Notes under the pieces: model-generated
What the model was told of the DNA's origin: nothing
Seen by the model: the letters and a program-made list of their open reading frames with translations, nothing else
Databases searched by the model: none
Source of the DNA: an uncultured Clostridia bacterium
Lineage (GTDB): Bacteria; Bacillota; Clostridia; Monoglobales; Monoglobaceae
NCBI GenBank assembly: GCA_945878965.1
Contig: CAMCUJ010000036.1
Coordinates: forward strand, 1 to 9,046
Reading direction: 5' to 3'
Length of the DNA stretch: 9,046 nt
In this document: positions 1 to 7,824 of the stretch, piece after piece
Numbering within the stretch: position 1 is the first letter of the stretch
Layout: the number at the start of each line of letters is the position of its first letter
Program-made: the position numbers and the translations under genes

Positions 1-3000
1 GACAGCGGTGAGGGCTCTTTAAGAGATGCTGTGAGCAAGCCGAACCGAACGGTAGTGTTTGCGGTTTCGGGTAATATCGACCTTAAATCTCCGCTTGTTA
101 TTACTGAGCCAAACATTACAATTGCCGGACAAACCTCGCCGGGCGGAATTTGTTTGGCAAACTATAACTTGCAGGTTGCGGCTGACAATCTTATTATAAG
201 ATATTTAAGATTCAGACCCGGTGATATTTCTAAGGATGAAAATGACGCTGTATGGGGAAGATATAAGAAGGATATAATTGTAGACCATTGTTCGTCAAGC
301 TGGTCAACCGATGAAACAATTTCAATTTATGCGGTTGCAAATACTACGGTTCAGTGGTGTATAGGAAGCGAAAGCCTTACACTTGCGGCTCATGCAAAGG
401 GCAGACACGGCTACGGCGGAATATGGGGCGGTGCTAATGTTACATATCATCATAACTTAATTGCAAGCCATACAAGCAGACTACCGAGATATGCTTCAAA
501 GACAAGCTGTCATCCTGATTTTAAGGATATTGACTGCAATGATATGGTGAACAATGTTATTTATAACTGGGGATTTAATAATTCTTACGGTGCGGAAGAG
601 GCAACGGTAAATGTCATAAATAATTATTATAAGCCCGGTCCTATAACAATTGATGAAACTGTAGGTGAAAGAATTTTCAATCCGTCAAAGGGAGGTAAAT
701 TCTATTTCAGCGGCAATGTATTAGAGGGCAGTGCTGAGGTTACAGCAGATAATCTTAAGGGCGTTCACCCTCAGGAAGGAGCTTTAGAGCCTGAATATTT
801 AAGTGAGCCATGCTATGATTTCTTAATACCGCTTGATAATTTGGAAACCGCAGAAGAGGCATACGAAAGCGTATTAAGCGGCGCAGGTGCTACAGTTCCA
901 AGACGTGACGCTTATGATGCTAAGATTATTAATGATGTAAGAAACGGCACGGGACGTGCTATCAACAATGAGAGTGAGGTCGGAGGATGGCAGGATTTAA
1001 CCTCTGATAAGGTTATAATTGATACTGACGGCGACGGTATTCCCGATGAGTGGGAACGTGCAAATTCTCTTGACCCAAATAATGCTGAGGACGGAAAAAT
1101 AATTACCGAAAGCGGCTACAGCAACCTTGAATTGTATCTTGAGTGGCTTGTTGAGAGTGCAAATGCTCCAAGCAATCCGGAGGTCACTCTCGGCATAGAA
1201 GATAATTCTTTATATACATTCGGGGATTCAATTGAGCTTATTTCGGCTGCCAAAGCGGCAGAAGGACGCACTGTTGAAAAGGTTGAATATTATGACGGCG
1301 ATATAAAAATCGGTGAGGGCAGCGGCGAAAGCTATTCGTTTATCTGGAATAATGCTTCTGAGGGAGTTCATTATGTAATGGCAAAGGCTGTTGACAGTGA
1401 AAATGAGTCAACTGTTTCTGCGGTTAAGGTTATTAATGTAAATTATGATACAGACATTGCTCCGTGGATTGGAGTTGATATAGGCGAAACAGATATAGAG
1501 GGAAGCTCGGCACTTGTTGACGGAAAGTATATTGTTAAGAGTGCAGGTCTTATCGGTCCTGATTTTGAAACAAATTCGGGAAGTGAGGATGACGCATTCA
1601 GATTTATGTATCAGAAAGCCGATACATATTCCGAAATTTCAGCTCAGATAACTGAGGTTTCAAAGCTTAATAATAACTGCGTTACCGGAATTATGGTTCG
1701 TGATGAGCTTACATCGACATCTGATTTTGCATTGATAAATTATGAATTTGAAAAGGGTGGACCGGGACTTGCACTTAGAACACGCTCGAACGGCGTTTAT
1801 AACAAGAAATTCTTAAGACTTGAGGAAATACCGAGATATGTTAAGCTTTATAAGGACGGTAATACAGTTAAGAGCTATCATTCGGAAAACGGAATTGACT
1901 GGACATATTTCAGTGAAATTAACATTGAATTCAAGGGCGAAAACTATGTCGGCATTGCGGTAGACGGTAATAAAGAGAAGAATGACATCTATAATTATAC
2001 AAGAGGAGTATTTTCCGACCTTACACTTAATAACTACGGCGAGGACAGACCTCAGGACATAACTATAGATATTGAAAATAATATGTTTACAACAGATACA
2101 GTTATGCCTGCCTCGGTTAATTGTCAGAATGAAGATGATATTGTTAAGGTAGATATATATTTAAACGGTGAGCTTAAGACAGAGCTTACCGAAAAGCCGT
2201 TTAAGCTTGATATTCTTGATACAGGCTGCGGAAGTCACTTTGTAACTGCGATTGCGACAGATAAAGACGGCAGAAAGAGCAGCAGTACAATTAATATTGG
2301 TGTTTCGGAGCTTAAAGACGGCTGGGAGATAACAAACATAGGCGATACCTCACAGCTTTGCGGTGCCGTTTATATGGACGGAAGCAATGTAACATTGTAT
2401 GGCTGCGGTTTCGGAGTTGATGAGGCGGGAGAAGAGGAGTTCCCTTATGTATATAAGAAAACATCGGGAAATTCAAAAATTTCATTCAAGGTTGATGCAC
2501 AGACTCTTGTTGATTATGAGCAGATGGGAATTGCAATCAGAAAAAGTCTTGATGATGCCGCCGAAAGCTATGTAGGATATTTCCAGATATATAACGGCGA
2601 ATTGCTTAAAAAGAGTGTAAACGGCGATGAGAAATATACAGGTATCGGTCAGCAGAAATACAAGAAGGCTCCTGTATGGATAAGCCTTGAAAAGGTAGGA
2701 AACAAGATTAAGTTTATGTATTCCGAAGACGGATTAACGTGGAAGGACGTTGCTGAAGAAGAGGTTAATCTCGATGAATATTATATAGGAATTTTTGCGG
2801 CAAGTGCTGAGGAAAATGCCTGCATACCGTTTAAATTAAGCGAATTTAACGAACAGGTCGGTACAGTAGTTCTTTCATTAAATGATTTAGATGGATTCGA
2901 GTGGGCAGAAAACGAGATATGCTTTCTTTGTGAAAGGGGCATAGTGTCGGGTAACGGCGACGGAACATTTGCTCCTCAAAACAATGTAACCCGTGCCGAG

Positions 3001-3429
3001 TTTGCAAAGATGCTCACATTGGCACTTGGAATTGAAAACAGCGGTGAAAGTTCCGAAAATAAATTTGAGGATGTAACTGCTTCGGATTGGTTCTGTGATG
3101 CGGTTGCTGCGGCAGTGCAAAACGGAATTGTAAACGGAACCTCCGAAGCTTCATTTGAGCCGTATTCGCTTATAACCCGAGAAGAAATGATTACTATGAT
3201 TTATCGAGGGCTTATAAATTCAGGAAAGGCTCCGACTGCCGTATTGGGCGGAAATGTGAATTTCGGCGATTTGGACAAGGTAAGCTCGTGGTCGGTTGAA
3301 GCTGTGAACAATACAGCGGGACTTGGTATTGTAAACGGTGATGAAAACGGAATGCTGATGCCGCAAAGCAGTGCTTCAAGAGCGGAAGCTGCAAAAATTA
3401 TAGCTAATCTTTTAAAAATAATGGAGTAG
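1..3429 (+). CDS. Secreted, SLH-anchored pectate lyase (family PL1), 5' end missing
   Basis: The frame is open from base 1, and GEGSLRDAV is read through before the first in-frame GTG at 31. That is the usual N-terminal motif of the PL1 fold, so the true start and a likely signal peptide lie upstream. Numbering from base 1, about 1142 codons are present. Residues 1-335 are the PL1 parallel beta-helix, with DHCSSSWSTDE (95-105), HGYGGIWGG, a YHHN motif and SRLPR (159-163), holding the expected acidic calcium ligands and the catalytic-type arginine. Next come a DTDGDGIPDEW calcium loop (341-351) and the GYSNLELYL tail usual in these lyases. Two units follow, each an Ig-like domain (about 393-481, 684-769) plus a concanavalin-like sandwich (about 486-677, 772-952). 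Three SLH repeats (about 961-1140) carry VTRAE, ITREE and ASRAE. It should cleave polygalacturonate by beta-elimination while held on the cell wall. The family is clear; the sandwich modules are assigned only by pattern. Confidence 0.93.
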   Translation, partial: DSGEGSLRDAVSKPNRTVVFAVSGNIDLKSPLVITEPNITIAGQTSPGGICLANYNLQVAADNLIIRYLRFRPGDISKDENDAVWGRYKKDIIVDHCSSSWSTDETISIYAVANTTVQWCIGSESLTLAAHAKGRHGYGGIWGGANVTYHHNLIASHTSRLPRYASKTSCHPDFKDIDCNDMVNNVIYNWGFNNSYGAEEATVNVINNYYKPGPITIDETVGERIFNPSKGGKFYFSGNVLEGSAEVTADNLKGVHPQEGALEPEYLSEPCYDFLIPLDNLETAEEAYESVLSGAGATVPRRDAYDAKIINDVRNGTGRAINNESEVGGWQDLTSDKVIIDTDGDGIPDEWERANSLDPNNAEDGKIITESGYSNLELYLEWLVESANAPSNPEVTLGIEDNSLYTFGDSIELISAAKAAEGRTVEKVEYYDGDIKIGEGSGESYSFIWNNASEGVHYVMAKAVDSENESTVSAVKVINVNYDTDIAPWIGVDIGETDIEGSSALVDGKYIVKSAGLIGPDFETNSGSEDDAFRFMYQKADTYSEISAQITEVSKLNNNCVTGIMVRDELTSTSDFALINYEFEKGGPGLALRTRSNGVYNKKFLRLEEIPRYVKLYKDGNTVKSYHSENGIDWTYFSEINIEFKGENYVGIAVDGNKEKNDIYNYTRGVFSDLTLNNYGEDRPQDITIDIENNMFTTDTVMPASVNCQNEDDIVKVDIYLNGELKTELTEKPFKLDILDTGCGSHFVTAIATDKDGRKSSSTINIGVSELKDGWEITNIGDTSQLCGAVYMDGSNVTLYGCGFGVDEAGEEEFPYVYKKTSGNSKISFKVDAQTLVDYEQMGIAIRKSLDDAAESYVGYFQIYNGELLKKSVNGDEKYTGIGQQKYKKAPVWISLEKVGNKIKFMYSEDGLTWKDVAEEEVNLDEYYIGIFAASAEENACIPFKLSEFNEQVGTVVLSLNDLDGFEWAENEICFLCERGIVSGNGDGTFAPQNNVTRAEFAKMLTLALGIENSGESSENKFEDVTASDWFCDAVAAAVQNGIVNGTSEASFEPYSLITREEMITMIYRGLINSGKAPTAVLGGNVNFGDLDKVSSWSVEAVNNTAGLGIVNGDENGMLMPQSSASRAEAAKIIANLLKIME
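2881..3420 (+). other. Three S-layer homology (SLH) repeats at the lyase C terminus
   Basis: This part of the lyase gene encodes three successive SLH repeats of about 50 residues, at bases 2881-3024, 3061-3204 and 3259-3420. Each has the ...GIV.G...F.P...TRAE.. pattern, with motif variants VTRAEFAK, ITREEMIT and ASRAEAAK. SLH triplets bind secondary wall polymers, often pyruvylated, in Gram-positive envelopes. This predicts that the enzyme stays on the cell surface and is not released. No sortase motif is seen. Confidence 0.9.
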
Positions 3430-3442
3430 TTCTGTTTAAGAA

Positions 3443-3481
3443 AACAAACAATCCGAAGATTTTATCTTTGGGTTGTTTGTT
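3443..3481 (+). terminator. Hairpin after the pectate lyase gene, probable terminator
   Basis: Arms 3443-3460 and 3464-3481 pair over 18 bp with two G-U wobbles and a 3-nt TTT loop, beginning 13 nt after the stop codon. The stem is long but AT-rich (AACAAACAA pairing with TTGTTTGTT), and no clean T-run follows it. It may end transcription inefficiently or protect the 3' end of the message from decay. Confidence 0.55.
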
Positions 3482-3575
3482 GATAAGTAATTCAATATTT
3501 AATCTTATAAGTATGATTTTTACATAAAATTATATTAAAATACGCTTAGTTGGTTGAAAATGCACAAAAAATTAT

Positions 3576-3634
3576 AAAAAAATTTAGTTTTTTTTAAATT
3601 AATACTTGACGTTTTTGAATAAAAGGTGTATTAT
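3576..3634 (+). promoter_or_regulatory. SigA-type promoter of the permease operon with UP-like A/T tract
   Basis: TTGACG (3606-3611) and TATTAT (3629-3634) are separated by exactly 17 nt, a near-consensus housekeeping promoter. Directly upstream, an A7 run (3576-3582) and a T8 run (3588-3595) sit where an UP element would be. Transcription should begin near 3641. It is the best-matched promoter in the gap between the lyase and the permeases. Confidence 0.7.
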
Positions 3635-3640
3635 ATTAAT

Positions 3641-3922
3641 ATAAAAACTTCACAAATTATAGTCTTAAAACAGTAGCTTCATTGTGAATAAAGTTAATGG
3701 GTATTGTACGAATTATACATAAAGAGTGAAGAAAAATCGTTTTAATTACACATAAATTAAGAGTCAAGGTGTAATGCACAGTGAAAATCTGAAATGATAT
3801 TTCGGATTTTATATGTACCGAGATGAGCCGGATACAGTTAAAGTATGTAAATAATTAGGTTTTTAAGCACAAATAAAGTGTTTGAAAATCTCAAAAAATA
3901 TAAACCAGTAGGGGGAATTGAC
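3641..3922 (+). promoter_or_regulatory. Long structured 5' leader of the permease operon
   Basis: About 280 nt separate the predicted transcription start from the favoured start codon. Two tandem hairpins are visible. The first has arms 3784-3795 and 3799-3810, 12 bp with one wobble and a GAT loop, and ends in GGATTTT. The second has arms 3814-3820 and 3829-3836, 7 bp with a bulged A and an 8-nt loop. A 13-bp direct repeat with one mismatch lies at 3711-3723 and 3744-3756. No known riboswitch consensus was recognised. The leader may be a cis-regulatory RNA or an attenuator, but only base pairing supports this. No convincing gene is seen between 3430 and 3877. Confidence 0.4.
3910..3915 (+). 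promoter_or_regulatory. Ribosome binding site favouring a TTG start for the first permease
   Basis: AGGGGG lies 7 nt before the TTG at 3923 and inside the longer frame that opens at GTG 3878. The GTG has only AT-rich sequence before it. This decides for the TTG start, with moderate certainty. Confidence 0.5.
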
Positions 3923-4909
3923 TTGAGTAATGAGGCAGTTTTGTCTAAAGACCAAAAGAAAGTAGGTTGGTGGGGAACTCAGATGATAGCGTTCAAAAAG
4001 AACATATTTCTTCAGGCGTTATTGTTACCCGGTTTAATCTACTATATCGTTTTTCACTATTTTCCGATTTACGGATTGTTGATTGCATTTAAAGATTACA
4101 ATCCAAGACTTGGAGTATGGGCAAGTGAATGGGCAGCAAACGGAGGTTTTGAACATTTTGTTCGTTTCTTCAGTATTCCGAATGTTTGGAATTATATTTG
4201 GAATACTATTATACTTAGTGTATTACACATTGTATGGCTGTTCCCGCTTTCAATTATACTTGCACTATTCCTAAACGAAGTAAACTGTGCATGGTATAAG
4301 AAGCTTGTGCAGACCATATCGTATCTTCCGCACTTCGTGTCGGTTGCGGCTGTAGCAGGTATGCTTACAATGTTCTTATCATCTCAGGGCGGACCTGGAA
4401 ATAACGGTGGTATCATCAACCAGTTGCTTGTTAATATGGGCTTGATTAGTGAAGGTATACCGTTCCTTGATCAGACAAGATGGTTCAGAACTATCTACAT
4501 AGGTTCTGACGTGTGGTCAAGTATAGGATGGAGTGCTATTATTTATATAGCAGCTTTATCGGGTGTAGATCAGGAGCTTTATGAAGCGGCTACAATTGAC
4601 GGTGCTACAAGAGTTCAGAAGATGTGGCATATATCAGTTCAGATGATCAGACCTACAATTATCACACTTCTAATTATGCAGATAGGTAAAATTATGTCAC
4701 TTGGTTCGGAAAAAGCCTTGCTTTTACAGCGTGAATCAACAATGGAAGTATCAGAAATCCTAAGCACATATATTTACAACCAAGGTCTTGGTAACGGTTA
4801 CTTCGACTACAGTGCTGCTGTTGGTTTGTTTAACTCATTAATCAACGTACTTCTTGTATTTGCGGCTAATATAGTTTCAAGAAAATTAACAGAAACCAGT
4901 CTTTGGTAA
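3923..4909 (+). CDS. ABC sugar transporter permease, LplB type (CUT1 family)
   Basis: This is one of two membrane subunits of a carbohydrate importer, about 328 residues. Six hydrophobic segments fit the family, beginning at FLQALLLPGLIYYIVFHYFP and ending near the C terminus. SYLPHFVSVAAVAGM and the EAA loop EAATIDGA (bases 4583-4606), which contacts the ATPase, are typical of LplB-like permeases for oligosaccharides from complex polysaccharides. The start is uncertain. TTG at 3923 has AGGGGG at 3910-3915 with 7-nt spacing and is preferred. An in-frame GTG at 3878 would add 15 residues but has no ribosome binding site, and ATG at 3983 would shorten the N terminus. It is first in an operon with the second permease. 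Next to a pectate lyase and a pectinesterase, the likely substrate is an oligogalacturonide; this is inferred from context only. Confidence 0.9.
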   Translation: MSNEAVLSKDQKKVGWWGTQMIAFKKNIFLQALLLPGLIYYIVFHYFPIYGLLIAFKDYNPRLGVWASEWAANGGFEHFVRFFSIPNVWNYIWNTIILSVLHIVWLFPLSIILALFLNEVNCAWYKKLVQTISYLPHFVSVAAVAGMLTMFLSSQGGPGNNGGIINQLLVNMGLISEGIPFLDQTRWFRTIYIGSDVWSSIGWSAIIYIAALSGVDQELYEAATIDGATRVQKMWHISVQMIRPTIITLLIMQIGKIMSLGSEKALLLQRESTMEVSEILSTYIYNQGLGNGYFDYSAAVGLFNSLINVLLVFAANIVSRKLTETSLW

Positions 4910-4929
4910 TATTTTAGGAGGTAAAATAA

Positions 4930-5826
4930 ATGGTAAAAGATAGATCGATATCATCATTGGTACTTGATATAGTTATTCATATAACACTTGTATTTTTGGT
5001 AGTTGTCACACTTTATCCAATCATATACATTTTCTCGGTATCGGTATCAAGTGCAGCGGCATATGAGGCAGGAAAAGTTGTTTTGTGGCCGGCTGAATTT
5101 ACTTGGGATGCATATAAAATAGTATTTGAAGCAGGTACAGTACCTAATGCGTTTAAAAATACTGTAATTTACACAGTGCTTTATACAGTACTAAGCTTGT
5201 TCTTTACAACAACAATGGCGTATCCGCTTTCAAGACCGGCTGAAAAACTTGCATTTAAAGGATTTTACAATAAGCTTGTTGTATTCACAATGTTCTTTAA
5301 TGCCGGAACAATTCCGATTTACTTGGTTGTTCAGTCTGTAGGTCTTCTTGACAGTATGTGGTCACTAATTATACCGGCGCTTATTACAACTTATAACCTT
5401 GTCGTTATGAGAACATTCTTCGTAAGTATTCCGGTTGAGCTTGAAGAAGCGGCATTTCTTGACGGTGCTAACGAATTTACAATATTCTATAAGATAGTTC
5501 TTCCGCTTTCTAAGGCAGCTATTGCAACTGTTGGTTTGTTCTACGGAGTTTATCAGTGGAACTCATGGTACAGTGCTATGCTTTACCTTAAGACCAAGGA
5601 GAAGTTCCCGCTTCAGCTTGTACTTAGAGATATTATAGTTCAGAACCAGATGGCTGCCGAGCTTGCGGCTCAGGGTGATATGAGTATGATGACTGAGGTT
5701 CAGTCAAATGTTGAAAGTATTAAGTATGCTACTCTATTCATTTCTATAGCACCTATGCTTGCAGTATATCCATTCATTCAGAAATACTTCGTTAAGGGTG
5801 TTATGGTAGGTTCTGTTAAGGGTTAA
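4930..5826 (+). CDS. ABC sugar transporter permease, YtcP/AraQ type (CUT1 family)
   Basis: This is the second membrane subunit of the importer, 298 residues, the usual length. AGGAGG at 4916-4921 with 8-nt spacing fixes the ATG start, 20 nt after the first permease stops, so the two are co-transcribed. Six membrane segments are visible, starting with a hydrophobic stretch near residues 10-35. The EAA loop EEAAFLDGA is at bases 5443-5469, followed by KIVLPLSKAAIAT. The C-terminal QKYFVKGVMVGSVKG is the characteristic ending of YtcP-like permeases. It would pair with the LplB-type subunit to form the channel. No nucleotide-binding subunit lies beside it, so a shared MsmX-type ATPase encoded elsewhere is likely (inference from related Firmicutes systems). 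Confidence 0.92.
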   Translation: MVKDRSISSLVLDIVIHITLVFLVVVTLYPIIYIFSVSVSSAAAYEAGKVVLWPAEFTWDAYKIVFEAGTVPNAFKNTVIYTVLYTVLSLFFTTTMAYPLSRPAEKLAFKGFYNKLVVFTMFFNAGTIPIYLVVQSVGLLDSMWSLIIPALITTYNLVVMRTFFVSIPVELEEAAFLDGANEFTIFYKIVLPLSKAAIATVGLFYGVYQWNSWYSAMLYLKTKEKFPLQLVLRDIIVQNQMAAELAAQGDMSMMTEVQSNVESIKYATLFISIAPMLAVYPFIQKYFVKGVMVGSVKG

Positions 5827-5863
5827 TATTGAATTATATTGACAGATTTCTTAATTGAGCGTT

Positions 5864-5886
5864 CTCCGCCGCAAGTTGCGGCGGGG
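5864..5886 (+). terminator. GC-rich intercistronic hairpin between permease and SBP genes
   Basis: Arms CTCCGCCGC (5864-5872) and GCGGCGGGG (5878-5886) form 9 bp with one G-U pair and an AAGTT loop. It stands out sharply in AT-rich surroundings. No T-run follows directly; the nearest is TTTTT at 5896-5900. It could be a partial terminator or a stabiliser that protects the permease transcript and allows unequal expression of the permeases and the SBP. Confidence 0.6.
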
Positions 5887-5901
5887 TTCACTTGATTTTT
5901 G

Positions 5902-5933
5902 TTTACTAAGTTTTACTAATACAGTTGTATAAT
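5902..5933 (+). promoter_or_regulatory. Probable promoter of the solute-binding protein gene
   Basis: A perfect TATAAT lies at 5928-5933, giving a start near 5940 and a leader of about 80 nt. The -35 region is poor: TTTACT at 5902-5907 is 20 nt upstream, longer than ideal, so an activator may be needed. Its position after the GC-rich hairpin supports separate transcription of the SBP gene. Confidence 0.45.
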
Positions 5934-5969
5934 ATATAACTGCATAGATAAAAATAATTTTAAAAATTA

Positions 5970-5991
5970 TAACCGGTTTGTGAAACGGTTA
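5970..5991 (+). repeat. Inverted repeat in the SBP leader (operator or RNA hairpin)
   Basis: TAACCG-G-TTT (5970-5979) pairs with AAACGGTTA (5983-5991): nine pairs, one bulged G and a GTG loop. It lies between the TATAAT box and the ribosome binding site. It could be a hairpin in the leader or a binding site for a LacI-type repressor, since its right arm is AAACGGTT. No function is proven. Confidence 0.4.
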
Positions 5992-6022
5992 AATAAAAAA
6001 TATAAAATTGGAGGAAAAGGCG

Positions 6023-7612
6023 ATGAATAACAAAAAGGTTGTAGCTTTAGTTGCAGGTACAGTTGCAACAGCAACACTTCTTACATCTTGTGGCGGTTCA
6101 CACAAGGTTGGCGAAAGCTACAAAGATGAAAACGGTAACAAAATTTACACTTATGAATTTAATATGTACGTACAGGATGATAAAGATTATCCTACAGGCG
6201 TAACAAAGTTCGATGAAATGATTAAGAAGGATTTTGGTATTGAGTTTACTTATGACAGAATCCCGAGAACAAACTGGGAAACAAAGACAAACACTTATTT
6301 TGCAACAAACAATGCTCCTGACGTAACAACAGGCGGTAAGGAAAACAACTATAAGAACTGGGCAAGTAAGGGTTACCTACAGCCAATCGACTACAATAAG
6401 CTTCCTGACTGGAAGGCACTTTGGTCTGAAGAAGATTTAGAAAAGGTTATCAGCAATGCTGAGAATGCTGACGGCAAGCTTTATTATCTTCCATCTGTAA
6501 GACAGGAAAAGGCTCAGATGTGTTGGTTATACAGAAAAGACGTATTTGATAAGCTTGGTCTTCAGCCACCATCAACTATTGATGAATTCTATACAGTACT
6601 AAAGAAGCTTAAGGAAGCATATCCTGATAAGACAATTTGGTCTGCAAACGGCGGTGGTACAAGTACACTTACATCAATGATGCAGGCATATTGGATGCCG
6701 GAGCTTATTTTGCAGCAGAATTCTTATGTTGACCCTGTTACAAAAGAATTTGTTCCTTATGCTTTAGCTACAGATGCTGCAAGAGAGATGTATAAGTTCT
6801 TAAGAAAGGCATATACTGAAGGCCTTATTGATAAGGAAATTATGTCTATCGAGAAAGAGCAGTTCTATAACCGTCTATCTACAGGACACGTATTTATGGC
6901 ATATAACTATGTTTACAATACAACATTATTCAACGAGAAATCTCAGAGAGATAATCCGGATGCAAACTGGACATGGTCACCTAATATGATTACAGCATAT
7001 CCTGAAAAGGGTACAATTTATAAGAGAGATCCTCTATATTCAAACTGGGGTCCTGCTTTCAGTACATCTATTGACAGTGAGGAAGGCAAGTTTGATGCAA
7101 TCCTTAAGTACTTTAACTGGTGTGCTACAGATGAGGGTTCTCTATACAATACTTATGGTATTGAAGGCGAAACATTTACTTATGTAAATGGTGTTCCTAC
7201 TCTAAATGAGGATATGTATCATGAATCAAAGAACACAAAGGGCACAAAGCTATCAACAATTTACGGTTCAATGGGAGCTACATTCTTAAAGCACCCTGTA
7301 ATGTTTGCTGAAGTTCGTGGTGATATAATCGAGCCATTATGGGAAACATATAATTCAAAGCCTGATTATTACTACTTTGAGCAGATTCCGTTTAAGTATA
7401 CTGACGAAGAGGAAACAAAGAAGGTTGACCTTGAGACAGCTCTTAACAGCGTAAGAGATCAGTATATGGCTAAGTTCCTAATGGGTGAATATGACCCTAA
7501 CAACGATGCAGATTGGAAGCAGTATCTAACAGACCTTGGTAAGGTTGGTTTAGCTGATTATGAGGCTCTTCAGAAGGCTGCATACGAGAAGGTTTTAGCT
7601 TCCGGTAAATAA
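6023..7612 (+). CDS. Lipoprotein solute-binding protein of a sugar ABC importer (family 1, LplA-like)
   Basis: This protein of 529 residues should be anchored on the outer face of the membrane, capturing oligosaccharides for the two upstream permeases. The N terminus has lysines (NNKK), a hydrophobic core VVALVAGTVATATLL, and the lipobox LTSC with Cys23 (codon 6089-6091) as the lipidation site. The mature protein is about 507 residues, usual for LplA-like proteins that bind large glycans, and is rich in Trp and Tyr, as expected for a sugar site. ATG at 6023 is chosen because GGAGG (6010-6014) lies 8 nt before it; an in-frame TTG at 6008 has no such site. A promoter and hairpin precede the gene and a strong terminator follows it. 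An oligogalacturonide ligand is inferred from the neighbouring pectin enzymes. The family is clear, the ligand unproven. Confidence 0.92.
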   Translation: MNNKKVVALVAGTVATATLLTSCGGSHKVGESYKDENGNKIYTYEFNMYVQDDKDYPTGVTKFDEMIKKDFGIEFTYDRIPRTNWETKTNTYFATNNAPDVTTGGKENNYKNWASKGYLQPIDYNKLPDWKALWSEEDLEKVISNAENADGKLYYLPSVRQEKAQMCWLYRKDVFDKLGLQPPSTIDEFYTVLKKLKEAYPDKTIWSANGGGTSTLTSMMQAYWMPELILQQNSYVDPVTKEFVPYALATDAAREMYKFLRKAYTEGLIDKEIMSIEKEQFYNRLSTGHVFMAYNYVYNTTLFNEKSQRDNPDANWTWSPNMITAYPEKGTIYKRDPLYSNWGPAFSTSIDSEEGKFDAILKYFNWCATDEGSLYNTYGIEGETFTYVNGVPTLNEDMYHESKNTKGTKLSTIYGSMGATFLKHPVMFAEVRGDIIEPLWETYNSKPDYYYFEQIPFKYTDEEETKKVDLETALNSVRDQYMAKFLMGEYDPNNDADWKQYLTDLGKVGLADYEALQKAAYEKVLASGK

Positions 7613-7651
7613 TTTAACTACCGAAACAGTTAGTCAATTTTATATTTTAAG

Positions 7652-7685
7652 TTCTGTCGGTCTTTTTGATCGGCAGAATTTTTTT
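7652..7685 (+). terminator. Rho-independent terminator of the transporter operon
   Basis: TTCTGTCGGTC (7652-7662) pairs with GATCGGCAGAA (7668-7678) over 11 bp with two wobbles and a T5 loop, followed at once by seven T residues (7679-7685). The stem can extend about 3 bp into flanking A/T. It lies 39 nt after the SBP stop and separates the transporter from the pectinesterase. Confidence 0.9.
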
Positions 7686-7824
7686 GGATTAGTTAAATAT
7701 ATGCTTTACTAAAAGTATTAAAATTTCATTGATAAAATATAACACGAAAAAAGTATATAATATATTAATATTATTATTGAGAAATAAGCCTATAAGTTTG
7801 TAAACATTTACGATAAAATTTGAT

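Noticed and set aside
31..33. GTG at 31 as the true start of the pectate lyase
   Set aside because: The upstream in-frame codons encode GEGSLRDAV, a conserved part of the PL1 fold, so the gene continues beyond the left edge.
2887..3394. Open frames on the minus strand opposite the SLH region
   Set aside because: They are antisense to strongly conserved SLH codons, have no recognisable product, and lack ribosome binding sites.
3576..3600. A7/T8 inverted repeat as a terminator
   Set aside because: The stem is purely A-T and abuts a -35 box, so an UP-like promoter element explains it better.
3706..3719. GTACGAATTATAC-like partial palindrome as an operator
   Set aside because: Only the outer 3-4 bases of each arm are symmetric.
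3711..3756. 13-bp direct repeat AATTAYACATAAA as a paired operator
   Set aside because: It has one mismatch and low complexity in AT-rich DNA, with no third copy; it is recorded only within the leader entry.
4083..4274. Open frame on the + strand inside the first permease
   Set aside because: It overlaps a clear permease in another frame and has no family features.
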